Shown: positions 20,614-29,064 of the stretch, one piece after another
Numbering within the stretch: the first letter of the stretch is position 1
Layout: each line of letters starts with the position of its first letter
From: a virus
Virus record (IMG/VR): IMGVR_UViG_3300043466_001330
Location: 1-33,428 of that record
Length of the DNA: 33,428 nt
Reading direction: 5' to 3' (one strand)
Notes under the pieces: generated by a model
Database searches by the model: none
What the model saw: the letters and a program-made list of their open reading frames with translations, nothing else
What the model was told of the DNA's origin: nothing
Made by a program: the position numbers and the translations under genes

Positions 20614-23236
20614 TTGTGTTGTTATTAAATATTACTGTCCAGTTGCCCGAATAAGGCACGAACCAAGCAGTGTGTTTTGTTTTTAATTTGAATGAACTTT
20701 CCCCACTTATCAATTGGTCAGCTATCGGGTATATGTCAATATCAATTCCGTTTTGGTTGTGAATAATTATAAACGGATAACCAGTCAAAGGCTTAGAGCT
20801 TGTCGCATCAGGCAAGTATGTTCTGCTTGAACCATCAACTAACCAAATCTTTTGAGCGAAATCGGTAAAAACAAACGTGTCGTCAGTGTAAACTATGTCC
20901 GTATAAATCTTTTCTCTGTCATCTAAAAACCCACTGTTACTTGTTTTGTCTAAATTAGGCAAAAGTATTTCATCCAAATTGGGTTGCTCAGGGTCAAAAA
21001 TTGCATAACCTCCATTGGTTGTGGTGTTTTCTGCAATGAAATCAGGCGCAACCTTTAGTTTTAAGAACTCAATCTTAACTGGCTCATTGGAATTTAGGTC
21101 ATATTCAACTTGATGCAATCGGTAGTACTGCTGGTCTATTCGGTAAAAGTTCCTGAAGGATAAGTTAGCCAACTGATTTGGGCTTAAATGAAAATACCCA
21201 CTAACTAATTTTGAATCTTTGTCCGTAATCTCGGTAATGGTTTTAAGCCAATACGAATTGTAAAGGTTAGCCGTAGTAATTGCAGGAGTATTTCCATAAA
21301 AATAAGCCTTTGCAGTTGTGCATTCTAAACTAAAAGTAGGCGTATCAATACTATCAAGCATCCCTGCGTAAGGATATTCAGTGTAATTCTGAATGGCTGT
21401 TCCGTTATAGTTTAAATTCCAACCTTGTGATGTGGCTACTAATCCACCATATTGAAGAATTCTAATGTTGTAAACTGGCAAATTTGTTGAACCAGTCGAA
21501 GGATCAAGCGGTCTTATTTTAGGGATTATCCTATCGTTAGTAGTAGCATCAACTGAAGGAGTTGGACTAAATCCGATTTCAACTACTTTTGAATCACGAA
21601 TAAAATCATTGTTAATATTGAACTTCTGTTTGCTAAATGGTTCACGATAAACCATTTCATAGCGTTGATTGAACTCGTCTGAATCAGATTTATATGACAT
21701 TTCAAAAACTCTGAAGTCAAGTAAACCCATAGGTTTAATTTCAAGTTCTTGCGATACGTCTAAGTAGTCAGTAAGGTCAACAAGCGTATTTGTGTAAAAC
21801 TCATCTCGTGGTTCAATGATTAATTTTTTCGGGTCTATCTTGTCAACTTCAACATATAAGTTGAACATCTTAATCAAGTACTGAAGAAACTCTGTTTGTT
21901 TTGTCTTTTCTGGAAGTGCTGCTGCTATGTCAATTGTTTGCCCTTCTTGGTAATTAGCGTCAGGGTTTGAGTAAAAATCAAATCCAGTGTCAAATGTTAT
22001 TGTAAAATTTCTTGCATCTGCTGTAACCCCTAAAATAGTTAATGCCCCATAGTAGCAGTCAACATAAACTTTATCCCCTGCTTGAATATCAATTAAACCA
22101 GTTTCAATTTTAAGAGGTGAACTTACTCCAGTGCCTGAGGAGGTTCTATAAGTTATTGAGAATCTATTTATTTGAGTACCCCTTTTTCTTGTAAATGCAA
22201 ATGCAAATCGGCAAACCTCATCAGGATTACCACTATTAGTAATTGTGATATTCCCATCTAAAGCGAATCTGTAATTCCCATTTAATCCACTTGGGCAAGT
22301 CCATTCATGGTTAGTAGTGCTTACCCCACTCGGGCTGGTGTCATTGCCATTAACATTAAACCCAATTTTAAATACTTCTGAGTTATATTGGTAAGAACTT
22401 GTATAACTTAACCCAGTTGAGTTAGTCATTAAGAATGTCCTATCCTCAACTTCTAATGCTGTCATCCTAAACTCACCACCGCAATAAGGAATAATTAAGT
22501 TCTTGAATCTTTGTGAGTTGAAAAAGTTTGATTCATACCTATACCCTGCATTTAAAAAAATACTATCTACTACTTGCTTAGCATAGACAGCAGGGTACAT
22601 TGTGCCAAAGTTGTAATCATTCTCGGCCGCTGTAACTGAATTGCCTCTGTCAATTAATGGGTAAACATATCCAGCCCCGTTAGGTTGTCCGCTTGCGTTG
22701 AAATTTACATAGGTTGTGCCGTTCTTTATTATTGACGTTTCCCAGCTATTCTCAACATTGGTTTTGTTCCAAACGTGGTTATAGTCCGATAGGTCTAATT
22801 CAGTTAAGCTCAACTCCCCTAAGTCTTGAAATAGGTTAGCAAACTTCCCAATAATTACACATTCATACTCTATTGCCCCATCTACATTCTTAATACTTAC
22901 TAACTGAATGTAACCTCTCATTTGCTCAATGCCTTTTCGGTATAGTATCGCATCAGCTTTTAAGTTCGGGTTAAAATCAGGATTAAAGTTTAAAGTAGAA
23001 GTGTTTATTGTGGCTCTGTCTAAATTGAAGATAGCAGAGAAAATAGAATGGTTGTTAGCTGTGCCGGGTATGGTTAAACTCTTAGTATAGTCGCTCTGTC
23101 TTTTGTCAGGTTCTCTAATATCAACTATTGATTTATTAATTGGCATCGGGACAGTGTCGTACAAATCAACATCCCAAGTATTACTAACAATTCCTGATGC
23201 GTTGTAAGCTATTATTTTTAGTTCGGTCTGGTTCAT
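20606..23236 (-). CDS. Large tail / baseplate protein, 876 aa
   Basis: Large beta-rich protein before the tape measure gene in transcription order. The first 130 residues (L-Y-D-T-V-P-M-P-I-N-K-S-I-V-D-I-R-E-P-D-K-R-Q-S-D-Y-T-K-S-L-T-I-P-G is read in parts) resemble the Dit/Tal-like start of Bacteroidota phage tail proteins. Further features are not assigned; the C-terminal about 120 residues look like a separate fibre-binding domain. A tail tip hub role is likely. Confidence 0.7.
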   Translation of the reverse strand: MNQTELKIIAYNASGIVSNTWDVDLYDTVPMPINKSIVDIREPDKRQSDYTKSLTIPGTANNHSIFSAIFNLDRATINTSTLNFNPDFNPNLKADAILYRKGIEQMRGYIQLVSIKNVDGAIEYECVIIGKFANLFQDLGELSLTELDLSDYNHVWNKTNVENSWETSIIKNGTTYVNFNASGQPNGAGYVYPLIDRGNSVTAAENDYNFGTMYPAVYAKQVVDSIFLNAGYRYESNFFNSQRFKNLIIPYCGGEFRMTALEVEDRTFLMTNSTGLSYTSSYQYNSEVFKIGFNVNGNDTSPSGVSTTNHEWTCPSGLNGNYRFALDGNITITNSGNPDEVCRFAFAFTRKRGTQINRFSITYRTSSGTGVSSPLKIETGLIDIQAGDKVYVDCYYGALTILGVTADARNFTITFDTGFDFYSNPDANYQEGQTIDIAAALPEKTKQTEFLQYLIKMFNLYVEVDKIDPKKLIIEPRDEFYTNTLVDLTDYLDVSQELEIKPMGLLDFRVFEMSYKSDSDEFNQRYEMVYREPFSKQKFNINNDFIRDSKVVEIGFSPTPSVDATTNDRIIPKIRPLDPSTGSTNLPVYNIRILQYGGLVATSQGWNLNYNGTAIQNYTEYPYAGMLDSIDTPTFSLECTTAKAYFYGNTPAITTANLYNSYWLKTITEITDKDSKLVSGYFHLSPNQLANLSFRNFYRIDQQYYRLHQVEYDLNSNEPVKIEFLKLKVAPDFIAENTTTNGGYAIFDPEQPNLDEILLPNLDKTSNSGFLDDREKIYTDIVYTDDTFVFTDFAQKIWLVDGSSRTYLPDATSSKPLTGYPFIIIHNQNGIDIDIYPIADQLISGESSFKLKTKHTAWFVPYSGNWTVIFNNNTNA

Positions 23237-24441
23237 AGTGATTGTCTGTAATTATCAAAGGTGTATTCAAGAGTTAAACTTAAACTGCTTATTTGTCTAT
23301 CGTTTACGTATTGCTTTTCTTCGTAGTTGGTTTCCTTAATGTTTACGGGAATGTAAGTCGCTCCGTATTCCATCATAACAACTGGACTAAGGATTAACTC
23401 TTTTAATCCTATCCATTCAGCATCGGTTAAGCCATCTGAGTTGATTTGTATCGTATCGGTGAATTTAGTGTAATAGTCGGTTTTAGCTCGGAAGGTCTTA
23501 GGGTAGTTCAAAGGTTGGAATTTCTTAAACATCTTGCGTTCAATGTCCGTAAAGTTTCGGCTAACCTTAGTAAAAGTATAAGCATCAAATCCCCCCAAGT
23601 TGTTTAACCAATGTAATCGGATTGGGTTGTACTTTTGACAACTTGTATCAATTAAAAAAGTGCGACTAAAATAAGTAATAGCTCCACTTCCACTTGTATT
23701 TTGTCCGTTCACTCGGTAGTAGTAAGCATCGGGGTCACTAAAAGCAGTGTCATAAACAGTTTTATAAACCCCACTTGCATTGCCAGAATTAGCCACGTTG
23801 ATTGATACGATTGAACCAATTGGTGTATATGCTGCATTTGATTGTGTAATCACGCTCAAATTCTTGTCAAGTACTTGTACATTTATGTTTGAGAAAACAC
23901 CATCCTTATCAAATACAGTTAAAAACCTTTCTTCACCATATCTTAATTTTTCTTGATAGGTTGTCTGGTTCAAAGTTTTTAAAGAACTTTCAGGAGCGTT
24001 TATGTTTAAGTCAGTGAAGGCTGTTTTGCTCCAATCCAAAAAGTCAAATACCGCATTAGTAGAATGTGCGTTACTACCACTTGAATAGAAGTTAGCTAAG
24101 TTCGGGTAAATTGTCGGGATGCCTGAAGCGTTATTCCTTACCTCTCCGAAGTCAACCCAATAATCAACCTTTGAGTTGGTGCAATGTTTAATGCCTGAGC
24201 TGTTATAACTTTGAAAGTCATAAGTAACGTAATTACGCAATACTTCGCTTACATCCACATCCACTGTATTTACATTGGGTTGTTTAGGAAAAGTTAGGCG
24301 AGCGACTGGGTTTGTCTGTCCTGAGACGTTAATATCTACTAAGAATTGAAAACCCGCTGCTGAAGCGTTGGTACTTTCCAATCCGAACACTAACTCATTA
24401 TACACGTTTTGCCAGTTATTTGGCTGACTGTTTATTATCAT
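23233..24441 (-). CDS. Tail protein, 402 aa
   Basis: Beta-rich protein with N-terminal W-Q-N-V-Y-N-E-L-V-F-G-L and later Y-P-K-T-F-R-A-K, family seen in tail modules of Bacteroidota phages. ATGA overlap with both neighbours indicates tight co-expression with the 876-aa protein; they may form a baseplate complex. No enzymatic motif. Confidence 0.65.
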   Translation of the reverse strand: MIINSQPNNWQNVYNELVFGLESTNASAAGFQFLVDINVSGQTNPVARLTFPKQPNVNTVDVDVSEVLRNYVTYDFQSYNSSGIKHCTNSKVDYWVDFGEVRNNASGIPTIYPNLANFYSSGSNAHSTNAVFDFLDWSKTAFTDLNINAPESSLKTLNQTTYQEKLRYGEERFLTVFDKDGVFSNINVQVLDKNLSVITQSNAAYTPIGSIVSINVANSGNASGVYKTVYDTAFSDPDAYYYRVNGQNTSGSGAITYFSRTFLIDTSCQKYNPIRLHWLNNLGGFDAYTFTKVSRNFTDIERKMFKKFQPLNYPKTFRAKTDYYTKFTDTIQINSDGLTDAEWIGLKELILSPVVMMEYGATYIPVNIKETNYEEKQYVNDRQISSLSLTLEYTFDNYRQSL

Positions 24442-25058
24442 TTGAATTTATTTATTATTGTTACTTCAATAGAACGCCCTAAAGCATCGGCTAAGCTCTG
24501 GGCAAATGTCTCAATGCTTTTTTCGCTTAGAGCATCGTCAATAAAGTGAGTTGGCTCTATACCTTCCCTTTTTATTCCCATCCCAATAGCATATGCCATT
24601 TTGGTTTTTTCGTCTATTTGTTTTTTAGCCCTTGCCGATTTAGTTAAGTTGCGAGTATTTGAATATCTTGACTGAATCGGAATACCCCTTTTAGTTATCC
24701 ACTTTCTAAGTGACTTGTTAAACGCTGGACTAACTGATTCTTTTTTGAATGAGTACGGAGAATTGAACTTGTTTCGTGTACCACTTACCCCTTTATTCAA
24801 AAAGTCACCATAGTAATTCATGTCAATAGCCATTGAAAAAGTAGTTCCATTTGATTCAAGCGGTAAGGTGATAATTGACTGAACCAATTCCGAATCCGCA
24901 TAGTACCCATCCTTTTCGGTTAGGTTTGATTTCATCGCATCGGACAAGCTATTGACAAAACGAATTACTGCCTGCTCAATTAACGAATCAAACTTGGCTG
25001 GCTCGGTTAAGTCAGTGCCTAAGTCGCTCAGTAAGTTAGTGTAGTCTTGTTCCTGCAT
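24438..25058 (-). CDS. HK97 gp10-like tail completion protein
   Basis: 206 aa. N-terminal helix, a beta region, then Lys/Arg-rich linker and the G-I-E-P-T-H-F-I-D-D-A-L ending common to gp10-type head-tail joining proteins (P-x-x-F...A). It overlaps the frameshift product by 23 nt. Assignment rests on this end motif and on position. Confidence 0.6.
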   Translation of the reverse strand: MQEQDYTNLLSDLGTDLTEPAKFDSLIEQAVIRFVNSLSDAMKSNLTEKDGYYADSELVQSIITLPLESNGTTFSMAIDMNYYGDFLNKGVSGTRNKFNSPYSFKKESVSPAFNKSLRKWITKRGIPIQSRYSNTRNLTKSARAKKQIDEKTKMAYAIGMGIKREGIEPTHFIDDALSEKSIETFAQSLADALGRSIEVTIINKFK

Positions 25059-25293
25059 TCTGCCTTTTAATCTCCTCTGTATGGTCTATGTGATAGCTTA
25101 CTACGTTTAAAAATTCTTTTAGCCCTAAGTTAAAAAAGTAATCCCATTTGGTCTTATCATGTCCTGCAAGGTTATCTATTGTCGCAATCCATCCCCACTT
25201 TGTGTTAAAGTTCTGAGCTGGTTCTCCATCGTTTCCGCTTGACTCAGGAAAAAGTTTAGGATATTGTCCGATAATTTGCTTGATAGATTGCAA
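25036..25293 (-). CDS. Tail assembly chaperone T-part, reached by -1 frameshift
   Basis: 85 codons plus stop with no ATG or good ribosome site; the frame begins at a TTG inside the slippery run. It reads W-G-W-I-A-T-I-D-N-L-A-G-H-D-K-T-K-W-D, typical of the second part of tail assembly chaperones. Joined at 25293-25299 to the upstream frame the product is 243 aa, versus 196 aa for the unshifted form. It overlaps the zero frame for 118 nt. A miscounted T-run is the alternative explanation. Confidence 0.72.
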   Translation of the reverse strand: MQSIKQIIGQYPKLFPESSGNDGEPAQNFNTKWGWIATIDNLAGHDKTKWDYFFNLGLKEFLNVVSYHIDHTEEIKRQNAGTRLH

Positions 25294-25766
25294 AAAAAAA
25301 GCATGATAGGGTAAGCATCTTTGATTTTCATTTTATTCAGGAGTAGTTCGCTTATCTCGTCATGTTCATCCCCGTTATACTTTCCTGCCTTTCCAAATCT
25401 CCAGCTTATCGGTCTAACACAACTTGCAACAATTCGGTGTATATTGTCCAATGGATTAGACTTAGCGAAGTGGGTGATGTCAATAAACTGAGCTGAGCTT
25501 ATTTGACTCAATCGGTAATCAACAAAAAACCACTTACCCCCCACCTTTACTTTACTTTTGTAAACTGCCTTAATCGGTTGGGCTTCCAACTTCTCAAAGT
25601 CTGAGTATAGCTCAATTACTTGCGCTGAGGTCATACCATCAAAGAACTCCTTTTCCACCTTAAACAGAATTGAAAGCTTTTGTCTTTTCGCTTCCAAGTC
25701 GTTACCCTTCACTGAGTTTAGCTCAATAAAGTCCTTTAAGGTTAAATTGTAGTAAATGCTTTTCAT
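25176..25766 (-). CDS. Tail assembly chaperone G-part (zero frame)
   Basis: 196 aa. N-terminal three quarters (to about residue 158) is a compact helical protein (T-L-K-D-F-I-E-L, S-I-L-F-K-V-E-K-E-F-F-D-G) with features of the chaperone that coats the tape measure. After the slip site the zero frame continues 38 codons to TGA. It lies just after the terminase and a few genes before the tape measure. Confidence 0.7.
   Translation of the reverse strand: MKSIYYNLTLKDFIELNSVKGNDLEAKRQKLSILFKVEKEFFDGMTSAQVIELYSDFEKLEAQPIKAVYKSKVKVGGKWFFVDYRLSQISSAQFIDITHFAKSNPLDNIHRIVASCVRPISWRFGKAGKYNGDEHDEISELLLNKMKIKDAYPIMLFFCNLSSKLSDNILNFFLSQAETMENQLRTLTQSGDGLRQ
25293..25299 (-). other. Slippery heptamer T_TTT_TTT for -1 frameshift
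   Basis: Run of nine T (25300-25292, minus strand), zero-frame codons CTT TTT TTT TGC. The heptamer 25299-25293 allows both tRNAs to re-pair after a -1 slip, and the new frame opens into the T-part. No strong downstream hairpin or pseudoknot is seen within 40 nt. Confidence 0.68.
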
Positions 25767-25784
25767 TCTATCTAATATATTTTT

Positions 25785-26798
25785 TTAAGCCCTGATTGTA
25801 ACATATTGTCCCCGTCTATGTTCTTGCAGTTTCATTAATGCCAAATAGCGTGTGGCATCAATTAAGTGGTTGTTAAAGTCCACTGGCTCATTGACTATCT
25901 TGCCAGCTTTGTCCGTTTTCCACTTGTACGTTCTGAACTCCTTTTGTAGGTTATTGCCTATCAAGTTAAGTCGGTAACGTCTAAGAATGTCAATTGAGTT
26001 TATAATACTATCCTTACCCTTTTGAGTTGGCTTGATGTTAAAACCTAACCTATACACCTCCTCAATACTTTTCGGTTCGGCACTATCTGCATAAATCTCT
26101 TTCCGAGCTATGCCCATATCCTTTAACCTTTCGGCTATATCTTGATTGGTTAACCCTCTTTCGTAAAGCTCCTCTCTAATGTAAAGTTCCTGCTCATACT
26201 TCCAAACTGAAACAAGTGCAGTTGGATCAGCTGAGAATCCCCAGTCTAACCCGTATCCAACAAAATTGGCGTTATCGGGTACAGTAAGTTGATTTGTCCA
26301 ATTGTTAAAGACTAAGCCCATCAATTGACCCCTTTCCCCTAAACCAAAGATTTTCCAATATTCAGGGTCTGCCTGTTCTAAACTTTCAATCTCTTTTTTA
26401 AGTGCATCGGGCAAGTGTGGATTGTCCTTATAGGTAGTTATAATCAATCCGCAATCGTCACGAGTTAGCACTTGGTCATAAATCCAATGTTCAAAGTCTG
26501 AAGGGTTGTAGTCAATAATAACCTTGCCAGTTGTTCTTAAAAGTAACTGCCTCCAGTCTTCTAAATCAATCTCATTGGCTTCATTCACAAATAGGATGTC
26601 ACGCTTTCTCCCACGAATTTTTTGTGCATCGTCCACGCTAAAAAACTCAATCAAGTTTTTATTTAACTGATAAGTATTTTCTGACTTGTTATGGTCAGCC
26701 TCGTTATAGTAACCGATTGAAGTTAATATCTCTATAAAGTCACGCATTGCAGAGGACTTCAAAGCTGGAAGGGTTTTCCTAACTATTGAAATAGTCAT
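25785..26798 (-). CDS. terL: Terminase large subunit, main fragment (ATPase B motif and nuclease)
   Basis: Frame carries Walker B (D-I-L-F-V-N-E-A-N-E), the coupling motif (T-T-G-K-V-I-I-D-Y-N-P), and the C-terminal RNase H-like nuclease with G-L-D-W-G-F, E-I-Y-A-D-S-A-E and H-L-I-D-A-T-R-Y: Terminase_3 family. The frame continues upstream of the ATG at 26798 through K-T-Y-S-A-L-Q-W-L-I and into Gly-Lys-Thr at about 26845-26855, but then leaves the N-terminal frame. With the disruption repaired, the protein would be about 383-384 aa. As given, ATG 26798 would make a protein without Walker A, probably inactive for packaging. Confidence 0.9.
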   Translation of the reverse strand: MTISIVRKTLPALKSSAMRDFIEILTSIGYYNEADHNKSENTYQLNKNLIEFFSVDDAQKIRGRKRDILFVNEANEIDLEDWRQLLLRTTGKVIIDYNPSDFEHWIYDQVLTRDDCGLIITTYKDNPHLPDALKKEIESLEQADPEYWKIFGLGERGQLMGLVFNNWTNQLTVPDNANFVGYGLDWGFSADPTALVSVWKYEQELYIREELYERGLTNQDIAERLKDMGIARKEIYADSAEPKSIEEVYRLGFNIKPTQKGKDSIINSIDILRRYRLNLIGNNLQKEFRTYKWKTDKAGKIVNEPVDFNNHLIDATRYLALMKLQEHRRGQYVTIRA

Positions 26799-26857
26799 GC
26801 CCTGATGTTTTAGACATAATCGGATAAGCCATTGCAGAGCTGAGTAGGTCTTTCCAG

Positions 26858-26941
26858 TCAGGAACGTGTGCCACCTTGTAAGGCAAGCACACGCTTTGTA
26901 TTTATATTTTTTTCTAAAAAAACGAAGTTAGGGTTAAACAT
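26858..26941 (-). pseudogene. terL: Terminase large subunit, N-terminal fragment, ends inside Walker A
   Basis: 27 codons from ATG 26941-26939 (overlapping the small-subunit stop, TAATG): ending V-L-A-L-Q-G-G-T-R-S then TGA at 26860-26858. The next nucleotides in another frame read G-K-T-Y-S. Removing the five bases 26856-26860 (TGACT on the minus strand) restores G-G-T-R-S-G-K-T, a normal terminase P-loop. Bases 26799-26857 are therefore coding sequence of the broken gene, not a spacer. Confidence 0.82.
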
Positions 26942-27375
26942 TATTCAATTGGTTTGGTTAGCCATTCAGGCAATTTATTGACGTTTATGTTTTGCTCTGT
27001 TTGTACCTTCTCAGTAAGTCCGTTTAGTCGTTGGGTTATGCTCGGATTGTACACCCCAGCTAACCCTCCTTGAATTTGGTCTTCTCTGACCTCTTTGCGT
27101 ATATGCGTGCAGATAGCGACATAGTCAGTGTATCTTTCATCCTTATTTGAAAAATAATGGCTCAAATCGCTTATAATGCCCTTCTTAAATAAATACAATT
27201 CAAAACCCTCAATCGTCAAAGCTCTTTCCCTTTTTTCATAAACTGACTTTCCGTCCTTGCCCACAAAGGTATGTTTCAAAATGGGATTGGCTTTCGCCTC
27301 CTCTCTGTACTTTTCAAAAAGCTCATACATTATCTCTGGGCTTTCTATTGCTTTTGGTTTACCTATTTTTGACAT
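26941..27375 (-). CDS. terS: Terminase small subunit
   Basis: 144 aa. The opening K-I-G-K-P-K-A-I-E-S-P-E, then R-E-R-A-L-T-I-E-G-F-E-L-Y-L-F and H-Y-F-S-N-K-D-E-R-Y match the DNA-packaging small subunit family found in Bacteroidota phages. It binds the pac/cos site and stimulates the large subunit. The stop overlaps the terL start (TAATG), and it overlaps the glycosyltransferase gene by 17 nt. No cos site is identified. Confidence 0.82.
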   Translation of the reverse strand: MSKIGKPKAIESPEIMYELFEKYREEAKANPILKHTFVGKDGKSVYEKRERALTIEGFELYLFKKGIISDLSHYFSNKDERYTDYVAICTHIRKEVREDQIQGGLAGVYNPSITQRLNGLTEKVQTEQNINVNKLPEWLTKPIE

Positions 27376-28417
27376 TTTTAAATAACTCCTTTCTTAACTC
27401 GTTTATCTTTAATATATTAAAATTGGTGTAAATTTCTTGATATAGGGCTTCGCCTAAGTCTTCCCTTAACTCTTTACTGTCTATTAGCCTTTTTATGTTT
27501 TTAAACCAAGTGTTCTTTTTAGCTACTAAACTATTTATTCCATGTTTAGCAATGTTTGTATAAGGGTACTGGTCTGAAACTACAACGGGAAGTCTTTTTG
27601 CTCCCATCTCCATCATTTTCAATTCAGACTTGCAGCGGTTAAACTCGGTGTCCTTTAAAGGGATTAAACCAACATCCATTAAGTCGTAAGCACTTGCGTA
27701 AGTAAATACGTCCATTCCGTTTATCCTGCAATATTGGTCTTCTGCTATCTTGTAGCCTGAAGTAAAGATTTTTTGGTATTCGTTCCATACTTGGTCACCT
27801 TCAACAAATCCGCTTAAAACTACCCTATATTTTTTACTCGTGTCAGGGTTAGAGTTTAACTGCATAAAAGTATCGGTCAGCATCATAACGTCATGAAAGT
27901 GGGTTACGCTACCACTCCAGCCAATGTGCACTTTATCGGTTTTTAAGTCCTTAATTTTTTGGTCAGGTTTAAACTGGGGTTGGTTAAAATCAATAGCGTT
28001 CGGTATAACAAACACATTAGGGTTATATTGTTTAACTTTTTGAGCAAGATACTCGGTTGGTACTGTTACAGCATCAGCCATTTTTAAGTTGTACACTATT
28101 TGTTCAGCTGTCTTATTTTTTACCCAGTCCCTTTTCATTAAATGGTCATGTGGTAACTGCCAATCATCGTCTCTGTCAATTATTACGGGGATGCCTAAGC
28201 GTTTAAGTTGTGACCATAGAACTTCCTGAAATCCAAACTTTGAAACTACTGAGCTTGTATAGATTAGGTCAAATTGTTCAAAAAAAGAATCCTGTTGCTG
28301 GTCTATTGTTTCAACTGCGGTCACTTCGTAGCCTTCTCCCATATTCTCAAAGGGCATTAGTAAGCGGTGATATTCAACACCCGTTATTGGCTTTGGTATA
28401 ATTACAAGTATTTTCAT
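27359..28417 (-). CDS. GT4-type glycosyltransferase
   Basis: 352 aa with the two Rossmann-like domains of GT-B enzymes: N-terminal V-I-I-P-K-P-x-T-G-V-E-Y-H-R; central V-I-P-N-A-I-D; W-S-G-S-V-T-H-F-H-D; and C-terminal donor-site E-x7-E region C-K-S-E-L-K-M-M-E-M-G-A. Related phage enzymes transfer sugars to virion proteins, host surface glycans or DNA bases. It is the third gene of a glycan cassette (with methyltransferase and GT-B-like protein), coupled by ATGA. Confidence 0.85.
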   Translation of the reverse strand: MKILVIIPKPITGVEYHRLLMPFENMGEGYEVTAVETIDQQQDSFFEQFDLIYTSSVVSKFGFQEVLWSQLKRLGIPVIIDRDDDWQLPHDHLMKRDWVKNKTAEQIVYNLKMADAVTVPTEYLAQKVKQYNPNVFVIPNAIDFNQPQFKPDQKIKDLKTDKVHIGWSGSVTHFHDVMMLTDTFMQLNSNPDTSKKYRVVLSGFVEGDQVWNEYQKIFTSGYKIAEDQYCRINGMDVFTYASAYDLMDVGLIPLKDTEFNRCKSELKMMEMGAKRLPVVVSDQYPYTNIAKHGINSLVAKKNTWFKNIKRLIDSKELREDLGEALYQEIYTNFNILKINELRKELFKNVKNR

Positions 28418-29064
28418 TTTTCAGCTACTATTTGTTCGTGACCTACTTTCCATCTCTCAACTGAAATAGGAATGAATCCAGCATCTACTAACATATGTTT
28501 CATGTGTTGTATATCGTAAATCCAAATGTGTTCTATTTCGTGAAACATCCTTTCATCCATTATCCCATCCTCTAAAATCATTGGAGCTTGAATAATTAAC
28601 CTTCCCCCATTAACTAAAAGTCTGTGGCACTCTTCAAGGAATCCTTTGCCATCCTCAATGTGTTCAATGACATCAAGTGCGATTATGTTTGAGAATTGCT
28701 CACTTTCCCAATTACCCGTTACTTCAGGAAAGAATCCGAAGTGTAAGTCTGAATCTTTAGCAAGTCCTTGTATATCGGTTCTGTATCTTTCGTCTATCTC
28801 AATTCCAGTGCATTGAAACTCTCCGCTTAAATCTCCCAAAAGTATTCCTGGTGCGCAGGCTATTTCAAGAACTTTTTTTGGTTCAATTTTAGTCAATGCG
28901 TTTTTTACAAGTACATTCTTTTCTACCACGTTCCCAACTTGCTGGTGAATAGTTGAATGGTTCATGTTTGGTGACCAGTAGTCATTGAAGTAAATGTCTT
29001 CAGGTTTATGGAAGTAATTGCTTTTGAAACTTCCGTTCTCTAATTGTGTATAATGACTTTTCAT
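28414..29064 (-). CDS. Class I SAM-dependent methyltransferase
   Basis: 216 aa. Motif I V-L-E-I-A-C-A-P-G (65-73), acidic end of strand 2 I-E-I-D (88-91), and D-V-I-E-H-I-E-D (131-138) place it in the Methyltransf_11/23 group, which usually methylates small molecules or sugars rather than DNA (no target recognition region, no DPPY). Coupled by ATGA to both glycosyltransferase-like neighbours, so O-methylation of a glycan is the best guess. Confidence 0.85.
   Translation of the reverse strand: MKSHYTQLENGSFKSNYFHKPEDIYFNDYWSPNMNHSTIHQQVGNVVEKNVLVKNALTKIEPKKVLEIACAPGILLGDLSGEFQCTGIEIDERYRTDIQGLAKDSDLHFGFFPEVTGNWESEQFSNIIALDVIEHIEDGKGFLEECHRLLVNGGRLIIQAPMILEDGIMDERMFHEIEHIWIYDIQHMKHMLVDAGFIPISVERWKVGHEQIVAEK

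Noticed and set aside
26905-26925. T_TTT_TTA-type slippery run near the terL start as a programmed -1 shift joining the two terL frames
   Set aside because: The shifted frame would read through K-Y-K-Y-K-A-C-A-C instead of the proper Q-G-G-T-R-S that the zero frame encodes. The break must therefore be at the P-loop, not here.
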